NCBI RefSeq assembly: GCF_036699995.1
Contig: NZ_CP144906.1
Span: 1,674,001-1,738,000 of the forward strand
DNA from: Clostridium beijerinckii
Lineage (GTDB): Bacteria > Bacillota > Clostridia > Clostridiales > Clostridiaceae
Length of the DNA: 64,000 bases
Reading direction: 5' to 3'
Shown here: piece by piece, positions 1 through 9,805 of the stretch
Layout of the letters: every line of letters starts with the position of its first letter
Position numbering within the stretch: the first letter of the stretch is position 1
Notes under the pieces: model-generated
Database searches by the model: none
What the model was told of the DNA's origin: nothing
What the model saw: the letters and a program-made list of their open reading frames with translations, nothing else
Made by a program: the position numbers and the translations under genes

Positions 1-1005
1 GAGTTGAAAAATAATGAAACGTATTACGCTAAGACTTCATCTAGTAAAATAAAACTAAGTGTAAATGGTGCTGACTCAAGTAATGTTAGAATCTTTAAAG
101 GAAGAACAAGTTCTATTAAAGGTGTAAAAACAGGTAGCACTATTGAATTATCTAAAGGATCAACAACAGTTCTTACAATAAGAACATATAACGATGATCC
201 AGGAACGGTCAAATACAGTGATGATTCATATTCTAGTCAGTACACTATTAGGGTGAAGTGTACAGCAAGTTCTTCTAGTGATGATGAAGATGATAATAAA
301 GATGTGTATTTGAAGAGCATCTCACTTAGTGAAGGGGATTTGAGTTTTTCTAAAAATACTTCTGATTACAGTGTAAATGTTTCTGGATCTGTTGATGAAA
401 TTAAAATAACTGCAAAGCCAGATTGTGATAGTGATGAGTATGATGATTATGAAGTAAAAATAGATGGAAGTATTGTAGATGAAAGCGATAAATTTAGAAA
501 AACAGTATCTTTAAATAAAGGAAAGAATGATATAAAGATAACTGTTAAAAATGATGATGATAAGAGAACATACACATTGAATATTTATAGAGGCGGAAGT
601 GGAAATAACTCTAATAGCAGTGATACACCATTGCCAACTAAGAATATTAAAACAAATCAATGGGTACAGGTCAATGGAAGATGGCAATACAACGATTCTA
701 TAGGTAATCCAGTAAAGAATAATTGGATACGTAATTACTACTTACAATCAGATGGAAACATGGCCACAGGGTGGTTAAACTATGGAGGTACATGGTATTA
801 TTTAGGTAGCGACGGAGCAAAAAAAGCAGGCTGGCAATTAGTTAATGGTAATTGGTACTATATGGATTCAGAAGGAAGAATGCAAACAGGATGGATTAAG
901 GATGTGTCTGGAAAGTATTATTACTTATATAGTAATGGAGCTATGGCATACAATACCACTATTGGTGGGTATAGATTAGGATCTAATGGTGCTTGGATTA
1001 AATAG
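1..1005 (+). CDS. Cell-surface protein with cadherin-like and choline-binding repeats (5' partial)
   Basis: The frame is open from the first base, so the N-terminus and any signal peptide lie outside the window. The visible 334 residues hold an Ig/beta-sandwich stretch, then a cadherin-like beta-sandwich segment (about residues 100-200, starting VYLKSISLSEGDLSF), then four or five aromatic-glycine repeats (motifs WVQVNGRWQY, GWLNYGGTWYYLGSDG, GWQLVNGNWYYMDSEG, GWIKDVSGKYYYLYSNG). Repeats of this kind bind cell-wall choline or teichoic acid, so the protein is probably extracellular and held on the wall non-covalently. Its ligand is unknown. A hairpin follows at 1088. Related proteins are common and multicopy in solventogenic clostridia. 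Confidence 0.85.
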   Translation, partial: ELKNNETYYAKTSSSKIKLSVNGADSSNVRIFKGRTSSIKGVKTGSTIELSKGSTTVLTIRTYNDDPGTVKYSDDSYSSQYTIRVKCTASSSSDDEDDNKDVYLKSISLSEGDLSFSKNTSDYSVNVSGSVDEIKITAKPDCDSDEYDDYEVKIDGSIVDESDKFRKTVSLNKGKNDIKITVKNDDDKRTYTLNIYRGGSGNNSNSSDTPLPTKNIKTNQWVQVNGRWQYNDSIGNPVKNNWIRNYYLQSDGNMATGWLNYGGTWYYLGSDGAKKAGWQLVNGNWYYMDSEGRMQTGWIKDVSGKYYYLYSNGAMAYNTTIGGYRLGSNGAWIK

Positions 1006-1087
1006 AATTCACAAAATGCTTAATGTAAAGTTTTATTTAGAAATATTGGTATATATAAACAATATATATATTTTTAATAAATTTATA

Positions 1088-1120
1088 ACCCATACCATAT
1101 TTATAAATATCGGTATGGGT
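1088..1120 (+). terminator. Rho-independent terminator after the surface protein
   Basis: A perfect 9-bp stem (ACCCATACC / GGTATGGGT) has an AT-rich, itself palindromic loop and is followed by a short T-rich stretch (CGCATTTTTAT). It ends the upstream plus-strand gene before the subtilase starts. Confidence 0.7.
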
Positions 1121-1231
1121 CGCATTTTTATAAATAGGGTAAGGCCATTTAATCATATTTATATTTTCATAATGAATAATTTATGCTTTAGCTAAATACT
1201 ATTAAATATAAGTAATACTAAGGAGTTTGCT

Positions 1232-3064
1232 GTGCCTAGTTTTAAGAAATGTAGTTTATATTATGGAGAACTGCCTAATTATTTAGTTCAATATAGAGGA
1301 GATTTTAGAGGTCAAATGGACAAAGTATCATATGCGTGTGGAGATGCAATTACTGATACTATCGCAGTTATATCTGCTTCGCCAGAAGACTTGGTTAGAT
1401 TGATGAGGGATGTGCCATCGATTCTTTACATAGATCCTAGAAGTAAGTACGTATTACAAGATATATCTCCGTCAAGTGTAGATAATATAAATGCAATTAA
1501 AATCAATCCTTACTTGGACTTAGATGGTAGAGGTGTACTTATAGGCATGGTTGACACTGGAATAGATTATTTAAATGAAGAATTTATAAGGGAAGATGAT
1601 ACTTCAAGAATAATAAGCCTTTGGGATCAAACTATTCCTGATTCTGAAGATACTTCAGTTTACATAGGAAAAACTTTTAATAATGAAGAGATTACTAATG
1701 CAGTCAAAGCTTATAGAAATAAACAGGATCCATATTTAATAGTACCTTCAAGAGATGAAGTTGGGCATGGAACTCAAATGGCCGGTATCATTGGAGCAAG
1801 GGGGTATAATGCTGATGTTCAAGGGATAGCTTCTGGATGCGAGTTTGTGATTGTAAAGCTTTATGAGTCCATGGAATTCAGGGAAGAGCTCATAGCGAAT
1901 GGTATTCCATATACACCAGTATATAATGATTCAGAGATTTTATCAGCAATAGATTATTTGAAAAATACTTCGGTAAGCCTTAATAGACCAATGGTCATAT
2001 ATATTGGAGTTGGAACAACAGAAGGTAGTCATGATGGTAATAACTTAATTTCGAGGTATATATCATCTCTGGGGAGGCTTAGAGGGGTAATTACAGTTGC
2101 AGGTGTTGGGAATGAAGGAGCTTCGGAAGGCCATGCTTCTGGAATTATAAAGCAAACAGGGGATATAGTTTCTATCGAATTAAGAATATCAAAGGAAATG
2201 AAATATTTTTCATTTACAATTTGGGTAATAAAACCTAATAGAGCATCTATAAATGTAATTTCGCCTAATGGAGAATCATCTAAATTTATCAAAGCAAAGG
2301 CAAATGAAGTACAAGATGTTAATTTTGTGTTTTTTAGGACTCGAATGACTGTGAGATATTATGTGCCGGAATATTTTACAGGCCATGAAGCAATAGCCAT
2401 AAATTTTGATAGCATAAAGGCTGGAATATGGACATTGCAGCTACGAGGAGATTATATAACTGATGGAAGATATCACATTTGGCTACCGCCGCAGAAAACA
2501 TTGCCAGAGAATACAAGATTTCTTCAAGCAGATCCATTTACTACACTAACAATACCATCTACAGCTAGAGGAGTAGCCACAATAGCTTATTATGGAAATG
2601 ATAATGCTTTGGTTGCAGCATCTGGAAAAGGTCCAAATGTTAATATTGATATAAATAACCCAGATTTAGCAACTTTAGGGATGGATGTATTAACTACAAA
2701 AGTAGGAGGGGGAACTACAACTGTTTCTGGCAGCTCGGTGGCTGCGGCAATAATTTCTGGGGCTTGCGCACTTTTGTTACAGTGGGGAGTTGTTAATGGA
2801 AATGACAAAACCATGTTTTCAGCGAAAGTTATAGCATATTTGATTTTGGGTGCTGATAGAAGTAACACGACATATAGATATCCTAATAGAGAAATAGGAT
2901 ATGGATTTTTTGATTTACTTGGTACATTTAATATTATTAGCCGAAGTTATAGAATGAACTTAGATTTAAAAGAAAAGGATGAAGTCATCATGGAGAAAAA
3001 CTGTATTGAATATAGTGTAAGAAATCTATTTATAAGACTTCCGAAAACAAATATGGAAATATAA
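1232..3064 (+). CDS. Subtilisin-like S8 serine protease, Csp-like
   Basis: A 610-residue subtilase with the full catalytic triad: D108 in MVDTGID, H175 in GHGTQMAG, and S502 in GSSVAAA. There is no signal peptide; the first ~95 residues look like a propeptide or CspB-type N-terminal domain. A long insert sits between the His and Ser blocks, as in the clostridial Csp proteases that cleave the cortex lytic enzyme pro-SleC during spore germination. Solventogenic clostridia carry several paralogues, so the exact role is inference. The start is GTG at 1232 with AGGAG about 8 bases upstream. It stands alone, with a spore-surface gene next downstream, which fits a sporulation or germination setting. 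Confidence 0.85.
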   Translation: MPSFKKCSLYYGELPNYLVQYRGDFRGQMDKVSYACGDAITDTIAVISASPEDLVRLMRDVPSILYIDPRSKYVLQDISPSSVDNINAIKINPYLDLDGRGVLIGMVDTGIDYLNEEFIREDDTSRIISLWDQTIPDSEDTSVYIGKTFNNEEITNAVKAYRNKQDPYLIVPSRDEVGHGTQMAGIIGARGYNADVQGIASGCEFVIVKLYESMEFREELIANGIPYTPVYNDSEILSAIDYLKNTSVSLNRPMVIYIGVGTTEGSHDGNNLISRYISSLGRLRGVITVAGVGNEGASEGHASGIIKQTGDIVSIELRISKEMKYFSFTIWVIKPNRASINVISPNGESSKFIKAKANEVQDVNFVFFRTRMTVRYYVPEYFTGHEAIAINFDSIKAGIWTLQLRGDYITDGRYHIWLPPQKTLPENTRFLQADPFTTLTIPSTARGVATIAYYGNDNALVAASGKGPNVNIDINNPDLATLGMDVLTTKVGGGTTTVSGSSVAAAIISGACALLLQWGVVNGNDKTMFSAKVIAYLILGADRSNTTYRYPNREIGYGFFDLLGTFNIISRSYRMNLDLKEKDEVIMEKNCIEYSVRNLFIRLPKTNMEI

Positions 3065-3308
3065 AATATGAGGATTTAATTAAGAAAATTTTCTTTATAT
3101 ATAATAATAATAATAATAAAGTCTCATATTAGAACTTTCATTATTTCAGAAGATTGTATTACAAATTTATTTAGAGTTTAACCCAATATGTAATTAAATA
3201 ATTATCATGTTGTAAATTAACTCTAGTTATACTTTTCGCTTTTAAGTAAATACTATTACTGATCTAAATTTATTAAAATAATTTTGGATAGTAAAAGGAG
3301 GTTTACAC

Positions 3309-3473
3309 ATGACAAATAAATTTAAAGAAAAATTTGTTGCAATGCCAATAGAAAAGCATGATGCAGCAGCATGGGCTAATATGGAAGACGCGCAACCTGT
3401 ATCTAATGTGAACATTCCTAGCGAAGTACAAGTTAGAAATGCAAAAGAATATGTAGATACAAATCAAAAGTAA
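3309..3473 (+). CDS. Small spore-surface protein, DUF3787 family
   Basis: A 54-residue protein starting MTNKFKEKFVAMPIEKHD and ending NAKEYVDTNQK, after a strong AAAAGGAGG site 7 bases upstream. The pattern (P-IE-HD-AAAW, then IPSE-QVRNAKEYVD) matches the DUF3787 group named after CDIF630_02480 of C. difficile, a spore-surface protein. There is no membrane segment or signal peptide. Its neighbour is the Csp-like protease, so spore-stage expression is likely, though no sporulation promoter could be assigned. Family recognition is from memory of the motif, not from a search. Confidence 0.75.
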   Translation: MTNKFKEKFVAMPIEKHDAAAWANMEDAQPVSNVNIPSEVQVRNAKEYVDTNQK

Positions 3474-3486
3474 GTATATATCCATC

Positions 3487-3743
3487 ACGAAATAAGAAAC
3501 ATGTTTTATTGCGGTTTCTAAGGAATTTTTATGGATGATTCTAAGATTAGAAGTTGTGCCCAAAATGCTAGCATCAAAAGCGAGTTTGAACTAGCATATT
3601 TAGGCTAATGCAAAGGAAACTCGACTCACTTCGTTCACTGAGTAAGTTCAATTAACCAAATCTTAGATTTGGAATTTCACTTAAGAATCATAACCATAAA
3701 AATTCCAATGAAACACTTCACAAAACATGCTTCTTATTTCTAG
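3487..3743. repeat. Long imperfect palindrome with branched core (dispersed element, copy A)
   Basis: The outer arms (3490-3545 and 3680-3739) are complementary over nearly 55 bases with few mismatches; both carry AAATAAGAA, CATGTTTT, GGAATTTTTATGG and GATTCT-AAG in order. Inside are a hairpin with arms near GCCCAAAATGCTAG / CTAGCATATTTAGGC and the conserved core 3615-3685: GGAAACTCG, stem ACTCA/TGAGT (3624-3628 with 3639-3643), stem CCAAATC/GATTTGG, ending CTTAAG. The same core occurs at 10.65, 49.0 and 51.05 kb. The flanks read CACGAAA (left) and TTTCTAGTG (right). Confidence 0.75.
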
Positions 3744-3780
3744 TGGAATATAAAACTTTTGATTTTCAAATTATCTATAG

Positions 3781-3808
3781 AAAAATCCCCGGAAAATCGG
3801 GGATTTTT
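3781..3808. terminator. Bidirectional terminator 3' of PFOR
   Basis: Stem AAAAATCCCC / GGGGATTTTT around a short GAAAA loop. The T-run on the plus strand and A-run on the other make it usable in both directions. It sits 45 bases after the PFOR stop codon (minus strand). Confidence 0.8.
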
Positions 3809-3853
3809 TATTTTGGTTACTATTTACATGTATTTTATTTGGAACTTTTCTTA

Positions 3854-6800
3854 TTAATATTGCATATCTGCTAAGCGCTTATAAGTTTCATATCTTTCTT
3901 TTGCATTCTTTTCTGCTTCATCAAATAATTTATCGGCTACCTCTGGGAATACGTTCATTAATGATGAGTAACGTATTTCTCCATGTAAGAAGTCTTTATA
4001 TGGAGCAGAAGGTTCTTTAGATTCTAGTAAGAAAGGATTTTTACCTTCTTCTTTTAGTAATGGGTTATATCTATATAGATGCCAATATCCAGATTCAACA
4101 GCTTTCTTTTCTTCTTTTATACTGTTTCCCATACCAACTTTTATACCATGGCTTATACATGGCGCATAAGCGATAATAATTGATGGTCCTGGATATTTTT
4201 CAGCTTCAGCGATTACTTTAAGCGCATGATTCATGTTAGCGCCCATAGCTATTTGAGCAACATATACATAACCATAACTCATAGCCATAAGTCCTAAATC
4301 TTTCTTTCTAGTCTTTTTACCAGCAGCAGCAAATTTAGCAACTTGAGCAGTTTGAGTTGATTTTGAAGCCTGACCTCCAGTGTTAGAATAGATTTCTGTA
4401 TCCATTACAAATATGTTTACATCATCACCCATAGCAAGCACTTGGTCAACTCCACCATAACCAATGTCGTAAGCCCAGCCGTCGCCTCCAATTATCCAGT
4501 GAGATTTCTTAACAAGATAATCTTTTCTTTCTAAGATTTCTTTTGTAAGCCCATTTCCCATTTCATCTCCGCCTAGTACTTCTAAAACTCTGGCAGAAGC
4601 TGATTTTGAACCTTCCCCATCGTTAAAGTTGTTAAGCCATTCACGGAATGCATCTTTAACATCATCGTTAAAGTCTGGTGATTCTAAACCTTCATTCATC
4701 AAATCTGCAAGTTTTTCTCTAATTTGTTTAACGCCAAGGAAAATACCATATCCAAATTCAGCATTGTCTTCAAATAATGAATTTGCCCATGCAGGACCTC
4801 TTCCTTCAGCATTAGTAGTATAAGCAATGGAAGGAGAACTTGCACCCCAGATAGATGAACATCCTGTTGCATTTGCAATTATCATTCTTTCTCCGAAAAG
4901 CTGTGTTAAAAGTCTTATATATGGAGTTTCTCCACATCCAGGACAAGCACCATTAAATTCTAGAAGAGGTCTAACTAATTGGCTACCCTTTAGAGTATTT
5001 CTATCAATTAAATCTTCCTTAGGAGTAAGTCTCATTGCGTATTCCCAGTTTTCAGCCTGCTCTAATATTTGTTCCTCAGATGGTTTCATTATAAGTGCTT
5101 TACCAGGTGCTGGACATACATCGGCACAGTTGCCACATCCTGTACAGTCGAGTGGAGCAACTTGTATTCTGTATCCGTAATTTTCTAGACCTTTTCCGGC
5201 AGCTTTCTTTGTAATGAAGTCTTTTGGAGCATTTTCCTTTTCATTTTCATCAACTAAGAATTGACGAATAGTTGCATGAGGACATATAAATGCACATTGG
5301 CCACATTGTATACACTTATCAGTCTGCCATTCAGGCACATTAACAGCTATACCACGTTTTTCATAGGCTGTAGTTCCAAGAGGGAAAGTACCATCTTCCA
5401 TACCTACAAATGCACTTGTAGGTAATTCATCACCTTCATGTCTTGCTAGAGGACGTTGAATATTTTTAACAAAGTCTGGTTCGTCTTTAATAGGTTTATC
5501 ACTATCTTCAACATTGGCCCAAGATTCAGGAATAGTAATTTCGTTTAATGAATCTATTCCTCTATCAACAGCATCATGATTCATTTTAACTATTTTATCA
5601 CCTTTTTTACCGTACAAGTGGGAAATTGAGTCCTTTAAATATTTAACTGCATCTTCTACAGGAATAACATTTGCTAGTTTAAAGAATGCAGATTGCATTA
5701 TCATATTTATTCTATTTCCAAGACCTATTTCACCAGCTATAGCAATTGCATCTATAGTGTAAAATTTAATATTATTTTTTGCTATATATCTCTTATATGG
5801 TGCTGGTAATTTATCTTCAATTTCATCTTTATCCCATGGACAGTTAAGTACAAAAATTCCATTTTTCTTTAAACCCTTTAATACATCAAAATTATAAATG
5901 AAGGACTTATTATGACATGCAACATAATCTGCATTATAAACTAAATAAGGGGATTTTATAGGACTCTTTCCGAATCTTAAGTGTGATACAGTAGTACCAC
6001 CAGATTTTTTGCTATCATAAGAAAAATATGCTTGAGCATATAAATCTGTATTATCACCTATGATTTTAATAGCACTCTTATTTGCTCCAACTGTACCATC
6101 TGATCCTAATCCCCAGAATTTGCAGCTTATAGTGCCTTGTGGTGTAGTATCAATTATTTCGCCTTCAGCTAAAGAAGTATTAGTTATATCATCAACTATT
6201 CCTATAGTAAAGTTATCTTTTGGGTTATCTGAATTCAAATTGCCGAAAACAGAAATAATTTGTGATGGTCTTGTATCTTTAGATGCTAAACCATATCTTC
6301 CACCAACTATAACTGGTTTATTATCTTTATTATAGAAAAGTTTAGTTACATCTAAGTATAACGGTTCGGCAGGTGCTCCAGGTTCTTTTGTTCTATCTAA
6401 CACAGCTATTTTCTTAACAGACTTAGGTAAAACGTTGAAGAAGTATTTATCACAGAATGGCCTGTATAAATGTACTTTTATCATACCTACTTTTTCGCCT
6501 TTTTCCATTAAATAATCAACAACTTCACTAATGGTATCGCATACAGAACCTATAGCTATTATAATTCTTTCAGCTTCAGGATCTCCGTGGTAATCAAATG
6601 GGTGATATTCTCTTCCAGTGATGTTTTTTAATTCCTTCATATAATCTTCTACTATATCAGGAATTGCATTAAAGAAAGGATTTTGAGCTTCTCTTCCTTG
6701 GAAATATATATCAGGATTTTGAGCTGTACCTCTAGCAACTGGATGTTCTGGATTTAAGGCTCTATCTCTAAAGGCTTTTAATGCAGCTTTATCTACTAGT

Positions 6801-7378
6801 TTTGTCACTTCGCCAAAATCAGGAACTTCAATTTTTTGGTATTCGTGTGATGTTCTAAAACCATCAAAGAAATGAGTAAATGGAACTCTTCCTTTAATTG
6901 CACTTAAATGGGCAATGCAGGCTAAATCCATTACCTCTTGAACACTGCTTGATGCAAGCATAGCAAATCCAGTTTGCCTAGTTGCCATAACATCTTGGTG
7001 ATCTCCGAAAATTGATAGTGCGTGAGTTGCAATTGCACGAGCAGTTACATGAAACACTGCAGGCAAAAGTTCCCCAGCCATCTTATACATATTTGGTATC
7101 ATAAGCAGCAATCCTTGTGATGCTGTATATGTAGTAGTCAGTGCACCGGCTTGAAGTGATCCATGTACTGCACCAGCTGCACCAGCTTCAGATTGCATTT
7201 CAGCGACCTTAACTGGTTGATTAAACATATTTTTCTTTCCGTGAGCAGACCATTCATCAACCCCCTCGGCCATAGGTGTAGAAGGAGTTATAGGATATAT
7301 TGCAGCTACTTCAGTAAAATTATAGGAAGCGTATGCTGCGGCTTGGTTTCCGTCCATTGTTTTTGTGACTTTTTGCAT
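3854..7378 (-). CDS. nifJ: Pyruvate:ferredoxin (flavodoxin) oxidoreductase
   Basis: At 1174 residues this is the full length of the single-chain homodimeric enzyme. It oxidises pyruvate with CoA to acetyl-CoA and CO2 and reduces ferredoxin, the central step linking glycolysis to hydrogen and solvent formation. Domains in order: pyrimidine-binding domain (YPITPSTPMAE near residue 28), domain II/III, two ferredoxin-type 4Fe-4S motifs (CIQCGQCAFICP near 690 and CTGCGNCADVCP near 745), then the TPP-binding domain (CPGCGE near 810, GDGWAYDIGYGG near 960, DTEIYSNTGGQ near 995) carrying the ligands of the proximal cluster. AGGAGG lies 9 bases before the ATG. It is a single gene with its own terminator, consistent with high expression. 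Confidence 0.97.
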   Translation of the reverse strand: MQKVTKTMDGNQAAAYASYNFTEVAAIYPITPSTPMAEGVDEWSAHGKKNMFNQPVKVAEMQSEAGAAGAVHGSLQAGALTTTYTASQGLLLMIPNMYKMAGELLPAVFHVTARAIATHALSIFGDHQDVMATRQTGFAMLASSSVQEVMDLACIAHLSAIKGRVPFTHFFDGFRTSHEYQKIEVPDFGEVTKLVDKAALKAFRDRALNPEHPVARGTAQNPDIYFQGREAQNPFFNAIPDIVEDYMKELKNITGREYHPFDYHGDPEAERIIIAIGSVCDTISEVVDYLMEKGEKVGMIKVHLYRPFCDKYFFNVLPKSVKKIAVLDRTKEPGAPAEPLYLDVTKLFYNKDNKPVIVGGRYGLASKDTRPSQIISVFGNLNSDNPKDNFTIGIVDDITNTSLAEGEIIDTTPQGTISCKFWGLGSDGTVGANKSAIKIIGDNTDLYAQAYFSYDSKKSGGTTVSHLRFGKSPIKSPYLVYNADYVACHNKSFIYNFDVLKGLKKNGIFVLNCPWDKDEIEDKLPAPYKRYIAKNNIKFYTIDAIAIAGEIGLGNRINMIMQSAFFKLANVIPVEDAVKYLKDSISHLYGKKGDKIVKMNHDAVDRGIDSLNEITIPESWANVEDSDKPIKDEPDFVKNIQRPLARHEGDELPTSAFVGMEDGTFPLGTTAYEKRGIAVNVPEWQTDKCIQCGQCAFICPHATIRQFLVDENEKENAPKDFITKKAAGKGLENYGYRIQVAPLDCTGCGNCADVCPAPGKALIMKPSEEQILEQAENWEYAMRLTPKEDLIDRNTLKGSQLVRPLLEFNGACPGCGETPYIRLLTQLFGERMIIANATGCSSIWGASSPSIAYTTNAEGRGPAWANSLFEDNAEFGYGIFLGVKQIREKLADLMNEGLESPDFNDDVKDAFREWLNNFNDGEGSKSASARVLEVLGGDEMGNGLTKEILERKDYLVKKSHWIIGGDGWAYDIGYGGVDQVLAMGDDVNIFVMDTEIYSNTGGQASKSTQTAQVAKFAAAGKKTRKKDLGLMAMSYGYVYVAQIAMGANMNHALKVIAEAEKYPGPSIIIAYAPCISHGIKVGMGNSIKEEKKAVESGYWHLYRYNPLLKEEGKNPFLLESKEPSAPYKDFLHGEIRYSSLMNVFPEVADKLFDEAEKNAKERYETYKRLADMQY

Positions 7379-7541
7379 TAGGCTAATCCTCCTCTTCTAT
7401 TTTTATAGAAAATCATAATTTATTTATCCCATTTATTATTTGAAAACTGAGGAAAAGTATACATATTTCTGATAAGCTGTATATTTTATTTAATGATGAG
7501 TTTTATTAAAATATAGCGGAGGAAATTAGTTAAAAGTTACA

Positions 7542-7919
7542 ATGAAATCAGTACTTGAGAAAGTTGAGGAAGGTAATTATGAAACTAAAACAGAAAAAGT
7601 AACCCTAGGTAAAGTAAATAAAAGTTTTGAAGATATAAATAGATTTCTTAAGGAAATAGATATACTTATTGAAAGTGAATTTAATATGACTGAGTCTCTT
7701 TCTAAATCATTTACCAATATTAGCTATGAAACGGAAAGTATGACATCCATTTCTGAGGAGCATGTAGTTGCGTCAGAAGAAGTGTTAGTAACATTACATG
7801 AACAAAACAGTTTACATTCAAAAGTTGATGTTGAATACATGCTGGTAGATAATAAGTTATATAAAATAGAAGCTTATCCTAATTCTTTTAAGGAGAAGCT
7901 TTTGTTTTTTGTAATCTAG
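7542..7919 (+). pseudogene. Methyl-accepting chemotaxis protein remnant (short, possibly degraded)
   Basis: A 125-residue frame with no membrane segment. Its middle (SISEEHVVASEEVL, then LHEQNS) resembles the conserved methylation-helix and signalling region of chemotaxis receptors, but the HAMP-like start and the hairpin tip are missing and the C-terminus turns into unrelated sequence (KLYKIEAYPNSFKEK). A stop codon lies directly before the ATG, and a GGAGG sequence lies about 20 bases upstream, too far for a normal start. It reads best as the decayed end of a receptor gene. A genuine short protein cannot be excluded. Confidence 0.4.
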
Positions 7920-8135
7920 TACTAAAGATTTTAAGAATATAGGCATTTTAAAATTAAGATGGGATTATAAGATATTATATAGGAGATAATATAGAGAAAA
8001 AAATCTCTAATTATTTAGAAAAAATGAGTGTACTATGGTGAGAGGATAAAAAGGTTAAATCATCATTGGAGTCTGTTACTTAATAGTATAAGTTAATTAG
8101 AATAAACTTTATGTGGCAATAGAAAATAAATTGTT

Positions 8136-8714
8136 TTAAACAGCTTTAATTTGTGAAGATAGTTCTGTTATAATTAAGAATATTTCATTCCAGTTAGTAA
8201 CTCTAGTTATTTTATCATTTATAGGTTTCCTGTTATAATTTGTATCCATAAGAAGAACGTTGAATCCTGCCTCCGATAACTGAATTGCATTATTGTAGTT
8301 ATCTTCAATAAAAACATTACAATCTAATTCGCGTGCTTTGTCAACCTTGTAGTGGCTACCTAAAACAAATAAGTTATCATAAGGTATTTCATTGTTTCTT
8401 AAAAATAGATGAGTCAGTGTTTTTAGCTCTAAATCCCTAGCTGTCACAAAATATATATTATGAAATTGATGTAATGCAGTTATAACAAGTTTAGCATCAT
8501 CTCTTAGTTTTTGATCTGAGTGGAGTTTGAACTTATTTTTATTATAGAAATCATCATATTCCTGCCTTTTCACACCCATGACTTCATGAATTTCATATTT
8601 TGTCACCTGATCTTCGGTTATATTCTTCTTAAAATATTTATTTGCCATATCTAGCCAGTCATAAGCATTGGTTATCGTTCCGTCAATATCAATACAGATG
8701 TTTAAAGTATTCAT
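8136..8714 (-). CDS. HAD-family 5' nucleotidase-like protein (NT5C type)
   Basis: 192 residues. The N-terminal HAD nucleophile motif is ICIDIDGTITNAYDW, with the two aspartates expected of a phosphatase. Motif II is the threonine in YFVTARD, and the acidic motif IV is FIEDNYNNAIQL. The order and length fit the 5'(3')-deoxyribonucleotidase family (YqfW/YorS-like), which dephosphorylates nucleoside monophosphates. The substrate is not determined by the sequence. An AGGAG-type site precedes the ATG. It is monocistronic, convergent with the MCP remnant. Confidence 0.8.
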   Translation of the reverse strand: MNTLNICIDIDGTITNAYDWLDMANKYFKKNITEDQVTKYEIHEVMGVKRQEYDDFYNKNKFKLHSDQKLRDDAKLVITALHQFHNIYFVTARDLELKTLTHLFLRNNEIPYDNLFVLGSHYKVDKARELDCNVFIEDNYNNAIQLSEAGFNVLLMDTNYNRKPINDKITRVTNWNEIFLIITELSSQIKAV

Positions 8715-9251
8715 TATATTTACATCTCCTTTATTAATTATTAATATTAAAAAACTTCCACAAGGTTATTCTTAATTCAGGAAGCAAAGAATGATTAAAT
8801 TCCTTATAGATATAGTATATTTATAAAAAGCTAAGATACCATTAAAGGTATGTTAATGTTTTGTTACTTTTATGAATAATAAAATAATGTTAGTTTATCA
8901 TAGTGATTAATAGAATATTTTTAACGTTCTTTTAAAGTTTTATGTGCAGAAATTTAACAATTTTGTTGTATGATAGAAATAAATAGATTTAGAAAGGTTG
9001 TATTTAAAGCAATTTACTAATTTAATGCTTATATTAAATATAATTTATACGGTATTATGGTGGAAAATTAGAAATGTGATGTATAATTACAGTAAGAGAT
9101 AAATAAATTATAAGTACAGCGTTTTATAGAATAAATAATATGATTTTAATACTATACAAAGCAATTAATGTGTACAAACTTAATATATTTACCATTGACT
9201 TTATGTAATGATGAAATTTGATTTCAAAAATAAAAAGGATGGTGGGATAAT
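8715..9251. other. Intergenic, no gene seen
   Basis: An AT-rich stretch with stop codons in every frame and no clear hairpin with a T-run. It contains the promoters of the flanking genes, but no single promoter stands out from the AT background. Confidence 0.5.
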
Positions 9252-9401
9252 ATGACTCCAAAAGAACTAACTCAAAAAACAGTTAAGGATATAATTAAAA
9301 GAAGAAAGAAAGCTGAAAATGAGATTAAGGCTTATCAAAGTGACCAAACTGCAAAGAAAATGAGGAACTGGAGTGTTAGAGTTGGAGGAAGTAGATGGTA
9401 A
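9252..9401 (+). CDS. Small basic hypothetical protein
   Basis: A 49-residue frame starting MTPKELTQKTVKDIIKRR and ending VRVGGSRW. It is strongly basic and mostly predicted helical, with a charged KRRKKAENEIKAYQ segment. An AAGGATGGTGGG sequence upstream can serve as a ribosome site. I do not recognise the family. It stands alone; a weak hairpin (9442-9464, GAGTTACC / GGTGACTC followed by TATTTGTT) may be its terminator. Composition and start context favour a real gene. Confidence 0.5.
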   Translation: MTPKELTQKTVKDIIKRRKKAENEIKAYQSDQTAKKMRNWSVRVGGSRW

Positions 9402-9805
9402 TAATTTGAATATAGATCGAAAATATAGATTATATAATATGGAGTTACCAACAAAAGGTGACTCTATTTGTTATATATCTTGTAATTTATATACTATTTA
9501 AAATAAGCACCTTCTTTTGTTAGTTATGTCATCATTAGTGTTGAAAGATATGGAGTAAAAGTTAAAAGTGGAAAATAGTAATATTGTGCTATTGAAGCAT
9601 AGAACTCAGTAGGTTTTGTATAGTATCATGATTTAAAGTATATAATTTTAATAAAAATACGTATTTAGAGTAGTAATTTTTCATTTAAGTTTTAATTGGG
9701 AAGTTGTAGATCTAAACAATCATAGAATTTTTAGAGGGTAGATTTACTAAAGTTACAACTGTCGATTTAAAATTATCAATGTAAGATTCAAAGGAGAGGG
9801 AAAGA
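9402..9805. other. Intergenic, weak terminator only
   Basis: Apart from the hairpin at 9442-9464 nothing is recognisable. AT-rich, with no open frame of note on either strand. Confidence 0.45.

Noticed and set aside
986..1195. 69-codon frame overlapping the end of the surface protein
   Set aside because: It runs through a terminator and consists of AT-driven Ile/Phe/Asn codons; a chance frame.
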